The translations under genes and the position numbers were made by a program. From the NCBI GenBank assembly GCA_023205875.1, contig CP060760.1, positions 124,001 through 188,000 of the forward strand: a stretch of 64,000 nucleotides of DNA, written 5' to 3'. Below, in pieces: positions 16,421-25,304 of the stretch; position 1 is the stretch's first letter, and each line of letters opens with the position of its first letter. The notes below the pieces were generated by a model. That model saw nothing but the letters and a program-made list of their open reading frames with translations. It did not search any database and was not told the origin of the DNA. Source of the DNA: Chloropicon primus (lineage: Eukaryota; Chlorophyta; Chloropicophyceae; Chloropicales; Chloropicaceae).

Positions 16421-18331
16421 ATGTCGCGTTCGAAGGCGAGGAGGCGGCGGTCACCCGAGGCCAAGGGGAGTCCGAAGGGCCCACAGGGTGGCGTGAAGAA
16501 GGCCAAGAGTCCTTCCACGAAGAGGTCTCAGAATGGCTCGAAACGGCTTCCTCCTCAGGGCAAAAAGGGAATGGCGGGAGGCAAGTTCAAACAAAAGAGG
16601 AAGCAGAGGCAGTTCCAGCAGAGAGCAGCTCGGGAGGAAGAGATGAGGCAGAGGGAGGAACCGGAAGGTATCTTGAACGAGACCACCGTCTCGGACGAGG
16701 AAAAGAAAACGGTTGCGCCCGAAGTTATTGTGCTTGACTCGGACGAGGACAACGAACTGCCGTTGCCTCTGTACGATGATGCGACGGCGTCCTCGGACAA
16801 AGCAGAGGTCGAGGAGGCCGGGAGCAAGAGGTCAGAGGGCGTTGGATCGATCCAGAGGCATGCATCCTCAATGCCGCCGGCCGAAGAACTCGCAGGAGTC
16901 TCGGGCTCCCTGTCTACTGATATTCATGCTTTCGTGAGGTGCGCCAGGAACTCGGAGGAGGCTGAAAAGGAAGTGAAGATGATTCTGAAGCACGTATCAG
17001 ATGCTGCTGGCGCAATCTTTGGAGCCTCGGCGAAGACCTGCCTTTTTGGATCCAGAGCTACCGGGTTGTCTCTGCCTTGTGGGGATTTGGATATTGGGAT
17101 ACTGAACCTCTCGTGCTTGGACATCAAGCAAGCTGGTGCAGGGTTCCAGCGAAGGGACCGGACGAAAGCGTCCTCGATGCTGACGAAGCTCTTGTCTAAG
17201 CTGCGAAAGATGAAGTTGGTGAAGCGGGCCCAGGTGATAAGGGCGAGGGTTCCAATCATCAAGTGTCAGATGGGAAGGTCTCAGTGGAACTGCGACATTT
17301 CTCTTGGCGTCTCGAACGGGGATCGAGCTTGCGCTCTGATCAAAGAATACATGAAGCAGCTTCCGCACTTTACGGAGCTTGTGCTGGTCATCAAGGCTGT
17401 TCTGATGAGCAACAACTTGAACGAGGTGTACACGGGTGGCTTGGGCTCCTACAGTCTCTACAACATGGTCATCGCTCATTTACTGGTCAGTCGGAAGGGC
17501 GCGAAGGAGGAAGAAAGCGAGGAGACCGCCGTGGGCTCTCTGTTGATCACGTTCATGCAGCGGTTCGGTTACGGCTTTGATTACGAGAGCCAAGCAGTAT
17601 CGATCAACAAGGGGGGCTTCGTCAAGAAGCGACCTGGGTGGAAAGACCCGGAGAAGCCGTATCTGATAGCGATCGAGGATCCTCAGGAGGCCGGTCGGGA
17701 TATCGGCGCAGTGTCATACAACATCAGGAGGGTGAGGCAGTGCTTTGCTTGGTGCTACGATACGTTGCGAAAGCAATCTGAGAAGGAAGATCAAAAAAAT
17801 CAGGAAAGCTTGCGAGAGAAGGACGGGGAGATGCCCTTCCTGGCCCAGATCATGCACGTGACCAATGCTCTGCGTCAGAAGCCACAAAGTCTTGGGGCGA
17901 AGATGCAAAGCTCTAACGGAGGTGGCAGCAGGCATGCTGCACGCAAAGATGTTGCAGAAGGACCGAAGAAAGGCGCGAAGGCCGCTAAGAAGCGGAATGG
18001 AGATCTGCGAAAGACTCTCCAACGAAGAATCACCAAGGTGGAGCAGTCACCTAATCAGTGGTTCAAGAAGAAGGATAAGGGTTTGGCGGCCCGTTATGTT
18101 GCGTTCGTCGAAGAGGCCATCGGAACAGCATCAGAGCGTGCCGAGTTCACCGGGGCCCCGACTTTTGAGGAGTTTGTTAAAACCCCCGCGAAATATTTGG
18201 AAGGGAATGGCGGAAGGAAGAACAAGAACAAGAACAAGAAGCCCGTCAAGGCCAAGGCCCAGAAGAGGAAGCCCAATCCCAACAAATCCCCACCTGCATC
18301 GAGAAAGGCAAGGCGGCAAGGGAAAAAATGA
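16421..18331 (+). CDS. TRF4/PAPD5-type non-canonical poly(A) polymerase
   Basis: Nucleotidyltransferase that adds short oligo(A) tails to nuclear RNAs for exosome decay (TRAMP complex). The catalytic domain has the FGSRATGLSLPCGDLDIG signature with Gly210-Ser211 and catalytic Asp222/Asp224, the third acidic region near WNCDISLG, a central domain with HFTELVLVIKAVLM and the GGLGSYSLYNMVIAHLL segment of the PAP-associated domain. Flanks of ~140 N-terminal and ~200 C-terminal residues are basic and low-complexity, typical of TRF4 and nuclear retention. The ATG at 16421 is chosen; the frame continues upstream but through repeat-rich, non-protein-like sequence. DIS3, the exosome nuclease, follows 300 bp downstream on the same strand. 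Confidence 0.9.
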   Translation: MSRSKARRRRSPEAKGSPKGPQGGVKKAKSPSTKRSQNGSKRLPPQGKKGMAGGKFKQKRKQRQFQQRAAREEEMRQREEPEGILNETTVSDEEKKTVAPEVIVLDSDEDNELPLPLYDDATASSDKAEVEEAGSKRSEGVGSIQRHASSMPPAEELAGVSGSLSTDIHAFVRCARNSEEAEKEVKMILKHVSDAAGAIFGASAKTCLFGSRATGLSLPCGDLDIGILNLSCLDIKQAGAGFQRRDRTKASSMLTKLLSKLRKMKLVKRAQVIRARVPIIKCQMGRSQWNCDISLGVSNGDRACALIKEYMKQLPHFTELVLVIKAVLMSNNLNEVYTGGLGSYSLYNMVIAHLLVSRKGAKEEESEETAVGSLLITFMQRFGYGFDYESQAVSINKGGFVKKRPGWKDPEKPYLIAIEDPQEAGRDIGAVSYNIRRVRQCFAWCYDTLRKQSEKEDQKNQESLREKDGEMPFLAQIMHVTNALRQKPQSLGAKMQSSNGGGSRHAARKDVAEGPKKGAKAAKKRNGDLRKTLQRRITKVEQSPNQWFKKKDKGLAARYVAFVEEAIGTASERAEFTGAPTFEEFVKTPAKYLEGNGGRKNKNKNKKPVKAKAQKRKPNPNKSPPASRKARRQGKK

Positions 18332-18360
18332 ATTGAATGGAATCGAATTTGAATGTGATG

Positions 18361-18397
<37 letters not shown>

Positions 18398-18632
18398 ATC
18401 CCTCCAAGCAGAACAGAACGCCTTTATTCCTTGTCTGATGAAGCAGCACCCAGCATTGGGAGCTCGATCAATCGATCGATCGAGAGAGTGACAGATTGAA
18501 TTGAATCCCCCTCCTCCCCACGATAATGCTGCTGCTGCTGCTGCTGATTCCTCTCTCTCTCTCTTCATCTCCCTCCCTCCCTCCGCCGAGCCGAGGCCAT
18601 CGCCGAGCAGCAGCCATTTAGTGGAGGCGAGA
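18332..18632. repeat. Spacer with CT and GCT simple repeats
   Basis: The 301-bp gap between the TRF4-like gene and DIS3 contains a CT repeat of ~35 bp (18361-18395), an ATCGATCGATCGATCG stretch (about 18468-18484), a GCT repeat (18527-18545) and more CT-rich DNA. It probably combines the upstream 3' end and the DIS3 promoter. Confidence 0.6.
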
Positions 18633-21600
18633 ATGGCGTCGAGCAAGTTGTACGCGCAGGTGCACATCACGAAGCGGACGCGGCGGAACCAAGTCGTCCG
18701 CATCGTGAGGGAGCACTACCTTCGGGACGACATCGACAATCCTTTGCGCACGAAAACTTTTCATGGCGAGACGGCTTCGAACGACCAGGTAAGTTGCATC
18801 AAGGAGGAAGGAATGCAAACCGATCTGGAGAGAGGTCTCTCTCTCTCTCTGTGTGTGTGTGCGTTTCGCTGAGGTCTGACGAAGGTGTTTCGGTTCAGGC
18901 GGAGCGTTACGTGTTGCTCGACAGCTCTTGCCTTCCTTACCAGGTTGACTTGCTGGAGAGGGGCGCGGCGGAGGGCGCGGTTACTGGAGTCATCTTGCTG
19001 TCGACGGTGCTGGAGAGGGTGAGGAGGTTGAGAGGGGAGGCAGCGAAGCGGAGGGTGCTCGACCTTCTCTCGGAAGGTCAAGGTGTCGGGAGGTTCTGCG
19101 TGTTTCCGGACGACTACCATGCGAGGACGTCGGTGACGGCGCAAGCGGCGAGGAGGGGAGAAACGAGGGACGAGCTCGAGAGGAGGGGCTTCGCCAGAGC
19201 CTGCAAGTGGCTCGTGGAGGACGGCAATGGGCTGTCGAAGGAAGGTGAAAGCGGCATGGAGGTTGACCCCAAGGGAGGAAAGACTTCGAGGGTATTGGTG
19301 GTCTCGGATGACAGCGACACGCGAGCCTATCTCGAGGGGGCTGAGGAGCTCCAAGGCCTCGTGGCAAAGGGCCTCGTATCGATACAGTCGACCGAGGAAT
19401 GGATCACTCGGTCACACCCTCACCTCTTGGATCTCGTCGCCGTGCATTCGGCCGGCGACAAGGAGGGCGAGGCGAAGACCTCGGGCTCCTCCGCGTCTTT
19501 CTTGCCCTACCGCCAGCACATCACCGTGCAGGAGGCGGAGAGGAAGATCAAACTCGGCCTGGCTTTCAAGGGCAAGCTGGCGTGCACCTCAAGGTACAGC
19601 CCGTGGACGGCCCTGGTGAGCGTGAGGAGCACCGAGAAGCCAGAGCTCACGGAGGTGAAGGTTGTGGGGAGGGAGGCTCTGAACCGGGCCATGGAGGGCG
19701 ACCTTGTGGCGGTCGAGCTCATCGAGAAGGAGAAAGTGCAAGAGACGGCCAAGGCGGAGGAGGCAGGGGAGGACGGAAAAGGCGTCGGCGAGGTGGGCAT
19801 CGCCTCCGTAGCCGAGAATGAAATGGATGCGGAAGAGGTGTCGGATTCCGTCCAGTACGCCCGCGTGGTTTGCATCATCAGGAGAGCTTGGAACGACAAG
19901 GGGTACTGTGGGTCGATTCAGCCGAAGAGTTTGCCCAAGTCCGAGGAGCTCCTTCAGAGCTCGGGCAGGGCGCTGGGCGTTCTTTTCCAGCCTTCGGACA
20001 GGCGCCTCCCCTTGATCCGGGTGAGGACGAGGCAGGCGAACGTCCTCAAGGACCAGAGAATCATCGTGGTCATCGACTCTTGGGAAAAGGAGTCTGCCTA
20101 TCCCAGCGGGCACTACGTGAGGGCGCTGGGGATGATCGGGGACAGGGAGACGGAGACAAAGGTGATCCTCCACCAGCACGATGTTGCGGACCCAGAGGAG
20201 GGCTTTTCTCCAGCCGTGCACGCCTGCGTTCCGGAGCTGCCTTGGAGCGTGCCCTCTACCATCGAGGACTCCTGGCGCCGAGACATCAGGTCGATGTGCG
20301 TCTTCAGCGTGGATCCTCCGGGGTGCCGCGACATCGACGATGCCCTGAGCGCGAGGTTCGTCTCCCCCTCCGAGGTTGAGGACAGCGGGGACGTGACTTG
20401 TGTCTCGCTTGCGGCGGACAAGAAGTTGGTCGAGCTGGGCGTCCACATTGCGGACGTGACCCACTTTCTCAAACCGAACACCCCGATGGACTTGGAGGCC
20501 TCCAGGAGGTGCACCAGCGTGTACCTCGTGGACCGGAGGATCGACATGCTCCCCAAGCCCTTGACGGAGGACATCTGTTCGCTACGGTGCAACGTGGACA
20601 GGTTCGCCTTCAGCGTGCTGTGGAGGGTCAACGTGGACACCGCCCAAGTCGTGGGGGAGCCGGAATTCTTCAAGAGCGTCATCCACTCCAAGGCGGCTCT
20701 GACGTACCAGGAGGCCCAGGAGAGGATCGACCGGGGGGGGACCGACGTCATCACCACCAGCCTGCTGCTCCTGAGGAAGGTGACGAGGAAGCTGAGGCAG
20801 AAGAGGGTCGACCTCGGGGCCCTGACGCTGGCCTCGCCGGAAGTCAAGTTTGAGATCGACCGGGACACGCACGACCCTCTGGACGTCGGGATGTACGTCA
20901 CCCGCGAGACCAACAAGATCGTGGAGGAGATGATGCTCCTGGCGAACGAGACGGTGGCGACTTGCATCTTCGAGAAGGGCTTCTCGAGGTCCGCCCTGCT
21001 GAGGCGGCACCCCGTGCCGACCAGGACGATGTTCGAGCCCCTGCTCAAGGCCTGCAAGTCCGCGGGCATCGCCATGGACGTCACGACCTCCCGGCACCTC
21101 GCGGACAGCCTGGACGCCGCCGGCGTCAGCAAGGACACCAAGGACGGTTACCTGAACACTCTGATCAGGTTCATGGCCACGAGGTGCATGACGCAGGCCG
21201 AGTACTTCAGCTCCGGGGAGGTCGCCCAGTCCCAGTTCAGTCACTACGGCCTCGCCATGCCGATTTACACGCACTTCACGTCCCCCATCAGGAGGTACGC
21301 CGACGTCGTCGTCCACCGGATGCTCTCCGCCTGCATCGGCCTGGAGGCCCCGAGCGTGGAGCTCTGCGAGTCCGCCCTGGTCACCGAGCAGTGCGGGATC
21401 CTGAACGTGCGCCACAAGAACGCCCAGCTGGCCGGCCGCGCCTCGGCCGAGCTCTACACCCTCGTGTTCTTCCGGGACCGCCCGAGCGAGGAGAGCGCCA
21501 GGGTCGTCAAGGTGAGGGACGTGGGCGTGGTGGTCTTCGTGCCCAAGTACGGGATCGAGGGCACCGTCAAGCTCGAGGGGTGGACCAAGGACGAGGGGGG

Positions 21601-21730
21601 GAAGCCCCTGACCACGTCCCCGGACGGTTCAAGGAGCCTGCGCCTGTTCGACAAGGTCAGGGTCAAGATCCAGGTCGAGCAGGAGGGCCAGTCCAGGCAG
21701 GAGCACCTCGTGCTCAGCCTGGTGGCCTGA
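18633..21730 (+). CDS. DIS3: Exosome 3'-5' exoribonuclease DIS3/RRP44 (2 exons)
   Basis: Catalytic subunit of the RNA exosome. Exon 1 (18633-18788, 52 codons) gives the typical N-terminus with VRIVREHYLRDDI; intron 18789-18898 is GT-AG; exon 2 (18899-21730) continues in phase for a 995-aa protein. Order: PIN domain (~53-220, beginning YVLLDSS, with DDSDTRAYL late), two cold-shock domains, RNB domain with the four-Asp site DPPGCRDIDDA at ~524, landmarks YLVDRRIDMLPKPL and HFTSPIRRY, then an S1 domain (VVFVPKYGIEGTVKL). The Cys-rich CR3 motif of the yeast enzyme is not seen between exon 1 and the PIN domain. All landmarks match RRP44 rather than DIS3L2, which lacks PIN. The TRF4-like gene lies immediately upstream. 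Confidence 0.95.
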
Positions 21731-22379
21731 TCAAAGTACTACGGTGGGTGGGCTACTAGTAGTAGTAGTAGTAGTTGAACCATCATTACGCGCGGCGGCG
21801 TTGATCGGCGTCGTATTCGAGAGAGAGAGAGGGAGAGAGAGATGACGTTGTTGTAATCTATATATATTTTGAAAGGACCGCCGGTGATTGTACCAAGGCC
21901 ACTGCTTCAGCAGTTCAAGCAGGTGGGATGATGATGATGATGATGATGATGATGAGGAGGAGGAGGAGGAGGAGGAGGAGGAGGAGATCTTGCTCCCTTC
22001 GTTCCAGTGTGTGTATATGTGTGTGTGTGTGTGATAGAGAGAGAGAGACCGTGTGTGCGGCAACCAAGCCAAGCCATCCCCACCTGTATTGCATTGCATT
22101 GTACCAAGGCCGATCCAAATGCTGCTGCTAATGATAAAATTCGCCTGAGATTTCCCCAAAGAGGTAGACACTAAAAACACCACACCAACAAAATATCTGC
22201 GAAGAGATGATTGGTGGAGAATGGAGAGAGAGGGGACAAGCCAAAGCAAGAGGGGTTCTTCCGTCCAATCCAATCCAGGGAACGAAGGCGCGAGACCCGA
22301 GAACCACGAGTAGCCTAGCGCTACTTCCTATCGTATCGTATCCTTGGTGATCAGTTCTTCTTTCTTCTTCTGGAGAGAG
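21731..22379. repeat. Intergenic region rich in microsatellites
   Basis: About 650 bp between DIS3 and CURT1 with TAG trimers (21757-21774), GA runs (21821-21841), an ATG trimer array changing into a GAG array (21927-21986), a GT repeat (22018-22033) and ATTGC repeats (22088-22102). Long frames here are repeat translations (poly-Met, poly-Ser, poly-Arg). The last ~100 bp presumably hold the CURT1 promoter. Confidence 0.65.
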
Positions 22380-22829
22380 ATGATGTCGAGCGCAGTGAGA
22401 GTGAAGGCGAGCGTGGCGAGCGTGAAGGCGTACGCGACCGTGGTGGGATCCAGATCGAACGTCTGTCGTTCCTCTTCCCTGTCGTCCACGGCTTCCTCTT
22501 CCTTGCTTCCGGTGAGGAGAGGGGTGAGGGTTCAGGCCGGGAACGACTTGAAGGACACCGCGCAGGATTTGTTGACGACCGCCACGGAGAAGTGGGAGGA
22601 GACCGAGGACAAGCCAACCGTGGTGACCCTCGGACTCGCGGGTCTCGTGACCCTCATCGTGTTGTCCAGCCTCCTCGGGGCTTTGGACAAGGTGCCTTTC
22701 TTGGGAGGGATCTTGGAGCTCGTTGGAATCGGGTACGCGGCCTACTTCGCCTACAACAACTTGCTTTTCACTCCAGACAGGGAGGAGCTCATGAAGAAGG
22801 TCGACGACCTCAAGTCCAAGGTTCTCTAA
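22380..22829 (+). CDS. CURT1: CURT1 thylakoid curvature protein
   Basis: Small membrane protein of the CAAD/CURT1 family that bends thylakoid membranes at grana margins. The 149-aa precursor has a Ser/Val/Ala/Arg-rich transit peptide (~55 residues) and a mature part with an amphipathic helix (EKWEETEDKPTVV), two transmembrane helices (residues ~75-95 and ~100-122) and a C-terminal charged helix (REELMKKVDDLKSKVL), the layout and spacing of CURT1. The segment FLGGILELVGIGYAAYFAYN then LLF matches the family's most conserved stretch. Two adjacent ATGs (22380, 22383) are possible starts. Confidence 0.93.
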   Translation: MMSSAVRVKASVASVKAYATVVGSRSNVCRSSSLSSTASSSLLPVRRGVRVQAGNDLKDTAQDLLTTATEKWEETEDKPTVVTLGLAGLVTLIVLSSLLGALDKVPFLGGILELVGIGYAAYFAYNNLLFTPDREELMKKVDDLKSKVL

Positions 22830-23073
22830 GTTGGAGAGCTTTGTAGGTTTTTTTTACCTCCTCTTCTTCGTCGTCATCGTAAGAAAGTGAAGGGTGGCGG
22901 AGGCTTGCTCTCACCCAGCAGGCTCTCGGGCGAGGAAGGAGACATAGTGGTGCAATCCAAGAACAAGCATTTTTTCTTTCTATCTAGATCACAAGCCAAG
23001 CCGAGAAGAAACCTCGAGAAAAGTTCTCCGACCGTCTTCGTCGCACGCAGAGTTACTCCACCGCACCTCCTCT

Positions 23074-24144
23074 CTACTTTTTCTTCTTTCCCTTTCCTTT
23101 CTTCTTCTTGCTCTTCTTCGCGGCCTCGGCGGCAAGCCTCGCCTCCTCCTCGGCGATCTTCTGCCTCAGCTCGGCGGCCTTCCTCGCCTCCTCCTCTGCC
23201 TTGGCCTTGGCCTCCTCCTCGAGACGGATCCTCTCCCTCTCCTCCTCCTCGAGCCTGGCCTCCTCGGCGTCCTCCTCCTGCCTCCGCCTCACCGCCTCCG
23301 CCTCGTACTCGAGCCTCAGCTGGGCCTTCTCCTGCTCCTTCTTTATCCGCTCCTCGAGAGCAATCTGCTCCCTCCTCTCGATCTCGTCCTGCTCCTTCTT
23401 CAGGTCCAGCCGGGCGCTCTCTCCGCCGTTCTCGATTCTCTTCAGCATCTTGCTGCACTGGGCATCCTTCGTCAGGTGCCTCGGCTTGTTCCCGTAATCG
23501 TTCAGGCTGTTCACGCTCGCGCCAGACATGATCAGGTTGAACACCACCTTCGAGTTGCCGCTGCTCGCTGCCAAATGGAGTGGCCTGTTCCCGGCGTCCC
23601 CGGGGACCTCGAACGGCGCACCGTGAGACAGCAACGCCGCCACGCTCCTCCAATCACCCCGGTAGCAAGCCCAATGCAATGCAGTGTCTCCCACCTGGTT
23701 GCAGTTGCTCGTGCTCGCTTGCTGACTGTTCAGAAGCTTCTCCACCATCTCAGAGTGCCCAAGCTGCACCGCCCTTATCAGCACAGTGTTTCCTCGCTCG
23801 TCCACCTGCTGTGCCACGAAGTCGTCCTCCTCATGAGCACTCAGTATCGCCTGGCGAAGCGAAGACACAAGACAACACGCGCTCGTCAGTCGGTTGCGGT
23901 TCCAAAGTTCCTTCATTCACGCTTCCCTCCAAACTCTTACCTCGAGGGCTTCTGTCGAGTTGCTCTCGATGGCGTCAAACAAAGCCTTGGCAGAGGTCAC
24001 GTCCGTATCCGTCTTCCCCACACCTTTGGCATCCTCCTCTCCCCCTGTCGTCGTTGCATCCTCCTCCCTGTTCACCGCCTTGGCATCCTCCACCTTGTCC
24101 TTGTCCTGGTCCCCCTCCACCGCTTGCTGCACCGCTACTGACAT
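23074..24144 (-). CDS. Ankyrin-repeat protein with charged coiled-coil tail (2 exons)
   Basis: Exon 1 24144-23941 (68 codons) and exon 2 23850-23074 join in phase across an 90-bp GT-AG intron to give 326 aa. Exon 1 is acidic and ends in the start of an ankyrin repeat (ALFDAIESNSTEALE). Residues ~70-200 hold about four ankyrin repeats (GNTVLIRAVQLGHSEMVEKL; GDTALHWACYRGDWRSVAALL; GNRPLHLAASSGNSKVVFNL). Residues ~215-315 form a Glu/Arg/Ala-rich single helix or coiled coil, and the end is a poly-Lys tail (KKSKKKKGKGKKKK). No specific family is recognised; a scaffold role is inferred. The true ATG is at 24144; the frame further up has only GTG. Confidence 0.8.
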
Positions 24145-25304
24145 CCCAAACACAAAGCTCCCAACTCCACAGCTTTGGGAGTTGAGAACAAAAGGAAAAA
24201 CTTCACTTCACTTCACTTCACTTCACTCCGCTTGAGTGACAGAGAGAGAGAGGACACCGGACACAATATATTTTTTGTGCGTGTTCGATGCAAAAGTCTT
24301 CGCCTTTGGGTCCGGTTGCGGTCGCCCTTGTCCTCTCTTGTGTGTCCTGACTCCTGTCGCCTTTGACTCCTCGTCTTTGACCCTCCGAAAACGAACACCA
24401 ACGAACAAATTAGGGAACGGGGTTCTTTCATTGAGTGTAAAAGGGTAAAAGATGATGGGATGGTCGCGGAGGAAGAGACAGAGACAGAGCGACTTGAAAA
24501 GGCGGAGAGATGGATGGATGGACCGAATGCGATGTGACCCTCCGTCCACCTGGCGCCACTCCCTCATCCTTCTCTCCCTCTCTCTCTGTGTGTGTTTGTG
24601 TGTGTCTTTGTCTCTTCCTCGCACACTGTGATGGACTGGACGAGACTCTTGAGGGTTGGAGGGGGAGAAGGTTGGACACAATGCCACACACACACACACA
24701 CACGCACGCGCAAAATAGGTCTCCTCCGTCACTCCAGCCCGTCGATCCCGAAGCATCGTCCACATTCTCTCTCTCTCTCCCACGGTCTCCTCACCCTGCA
24801 CTTCCTCCTTGACAGAGATAGATAGATAGAGAGATAGAGAAAGAGAGAGAGAGAGAGAGGTGGAGGGGGGAATGGAGGGAGAGGGAGAGGTTGGATCAAT
24901 GCACCGTCCTCCCCCTCCCTCCCTCCCCCTCTCCCTCCATTCCCACCCTCGCTCCCTCCGCTCCTCTTCCTCGAGGGTGCTCCTCGAAAAAATCTTCATA
25001 ACGCCCAATCAGATCTGATCTGTCCTCCCTCGAGGGTTTCGTCGTTGTCGTTGTTGAGGTGAGTTGTTCGAGGGGGAATGGACGACGGTGACGGGGGCGA
25101 GGGGTGAAACGCGTCGCGCCACCAGAACGACGACCTCGCCCTCTCTCGATCGAGCCCTCGCTTCCTCTGTTTGGCCTCGTTTCGGCAAGGATCTCGGACT
25201 AAAACAAACCAAAAAAACACTTTTTCTTTTTTCCCGATCGAACTCTCTCTCTGTCCATGGATGGACCACCGGTAGCTTCGTAACGTCCGGCGTATTGTAA
25301 CGCC
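24145..25304. repeat. 1.16-kb divergent intergenic region with simple repeats and an inverted repeat
   Basis: The longest gene-free stretch. It contains a CTTCA pentamer repeat (24201-24227), a GT-rich run (about 24588-24606), a CA repeat (24685-24702), a GATA/GA run (24818-24859) and an imperfect purine/pyrimidine inverted repeat with arms at about 24859-24890 and 24913-24947. Frames in it translate to low-complexity Ser/Leu/Arg sequence. No gene is supported. It must contain the promoters of the ankyrin gene and the lumenal protein gene. Confidence 0.6.
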
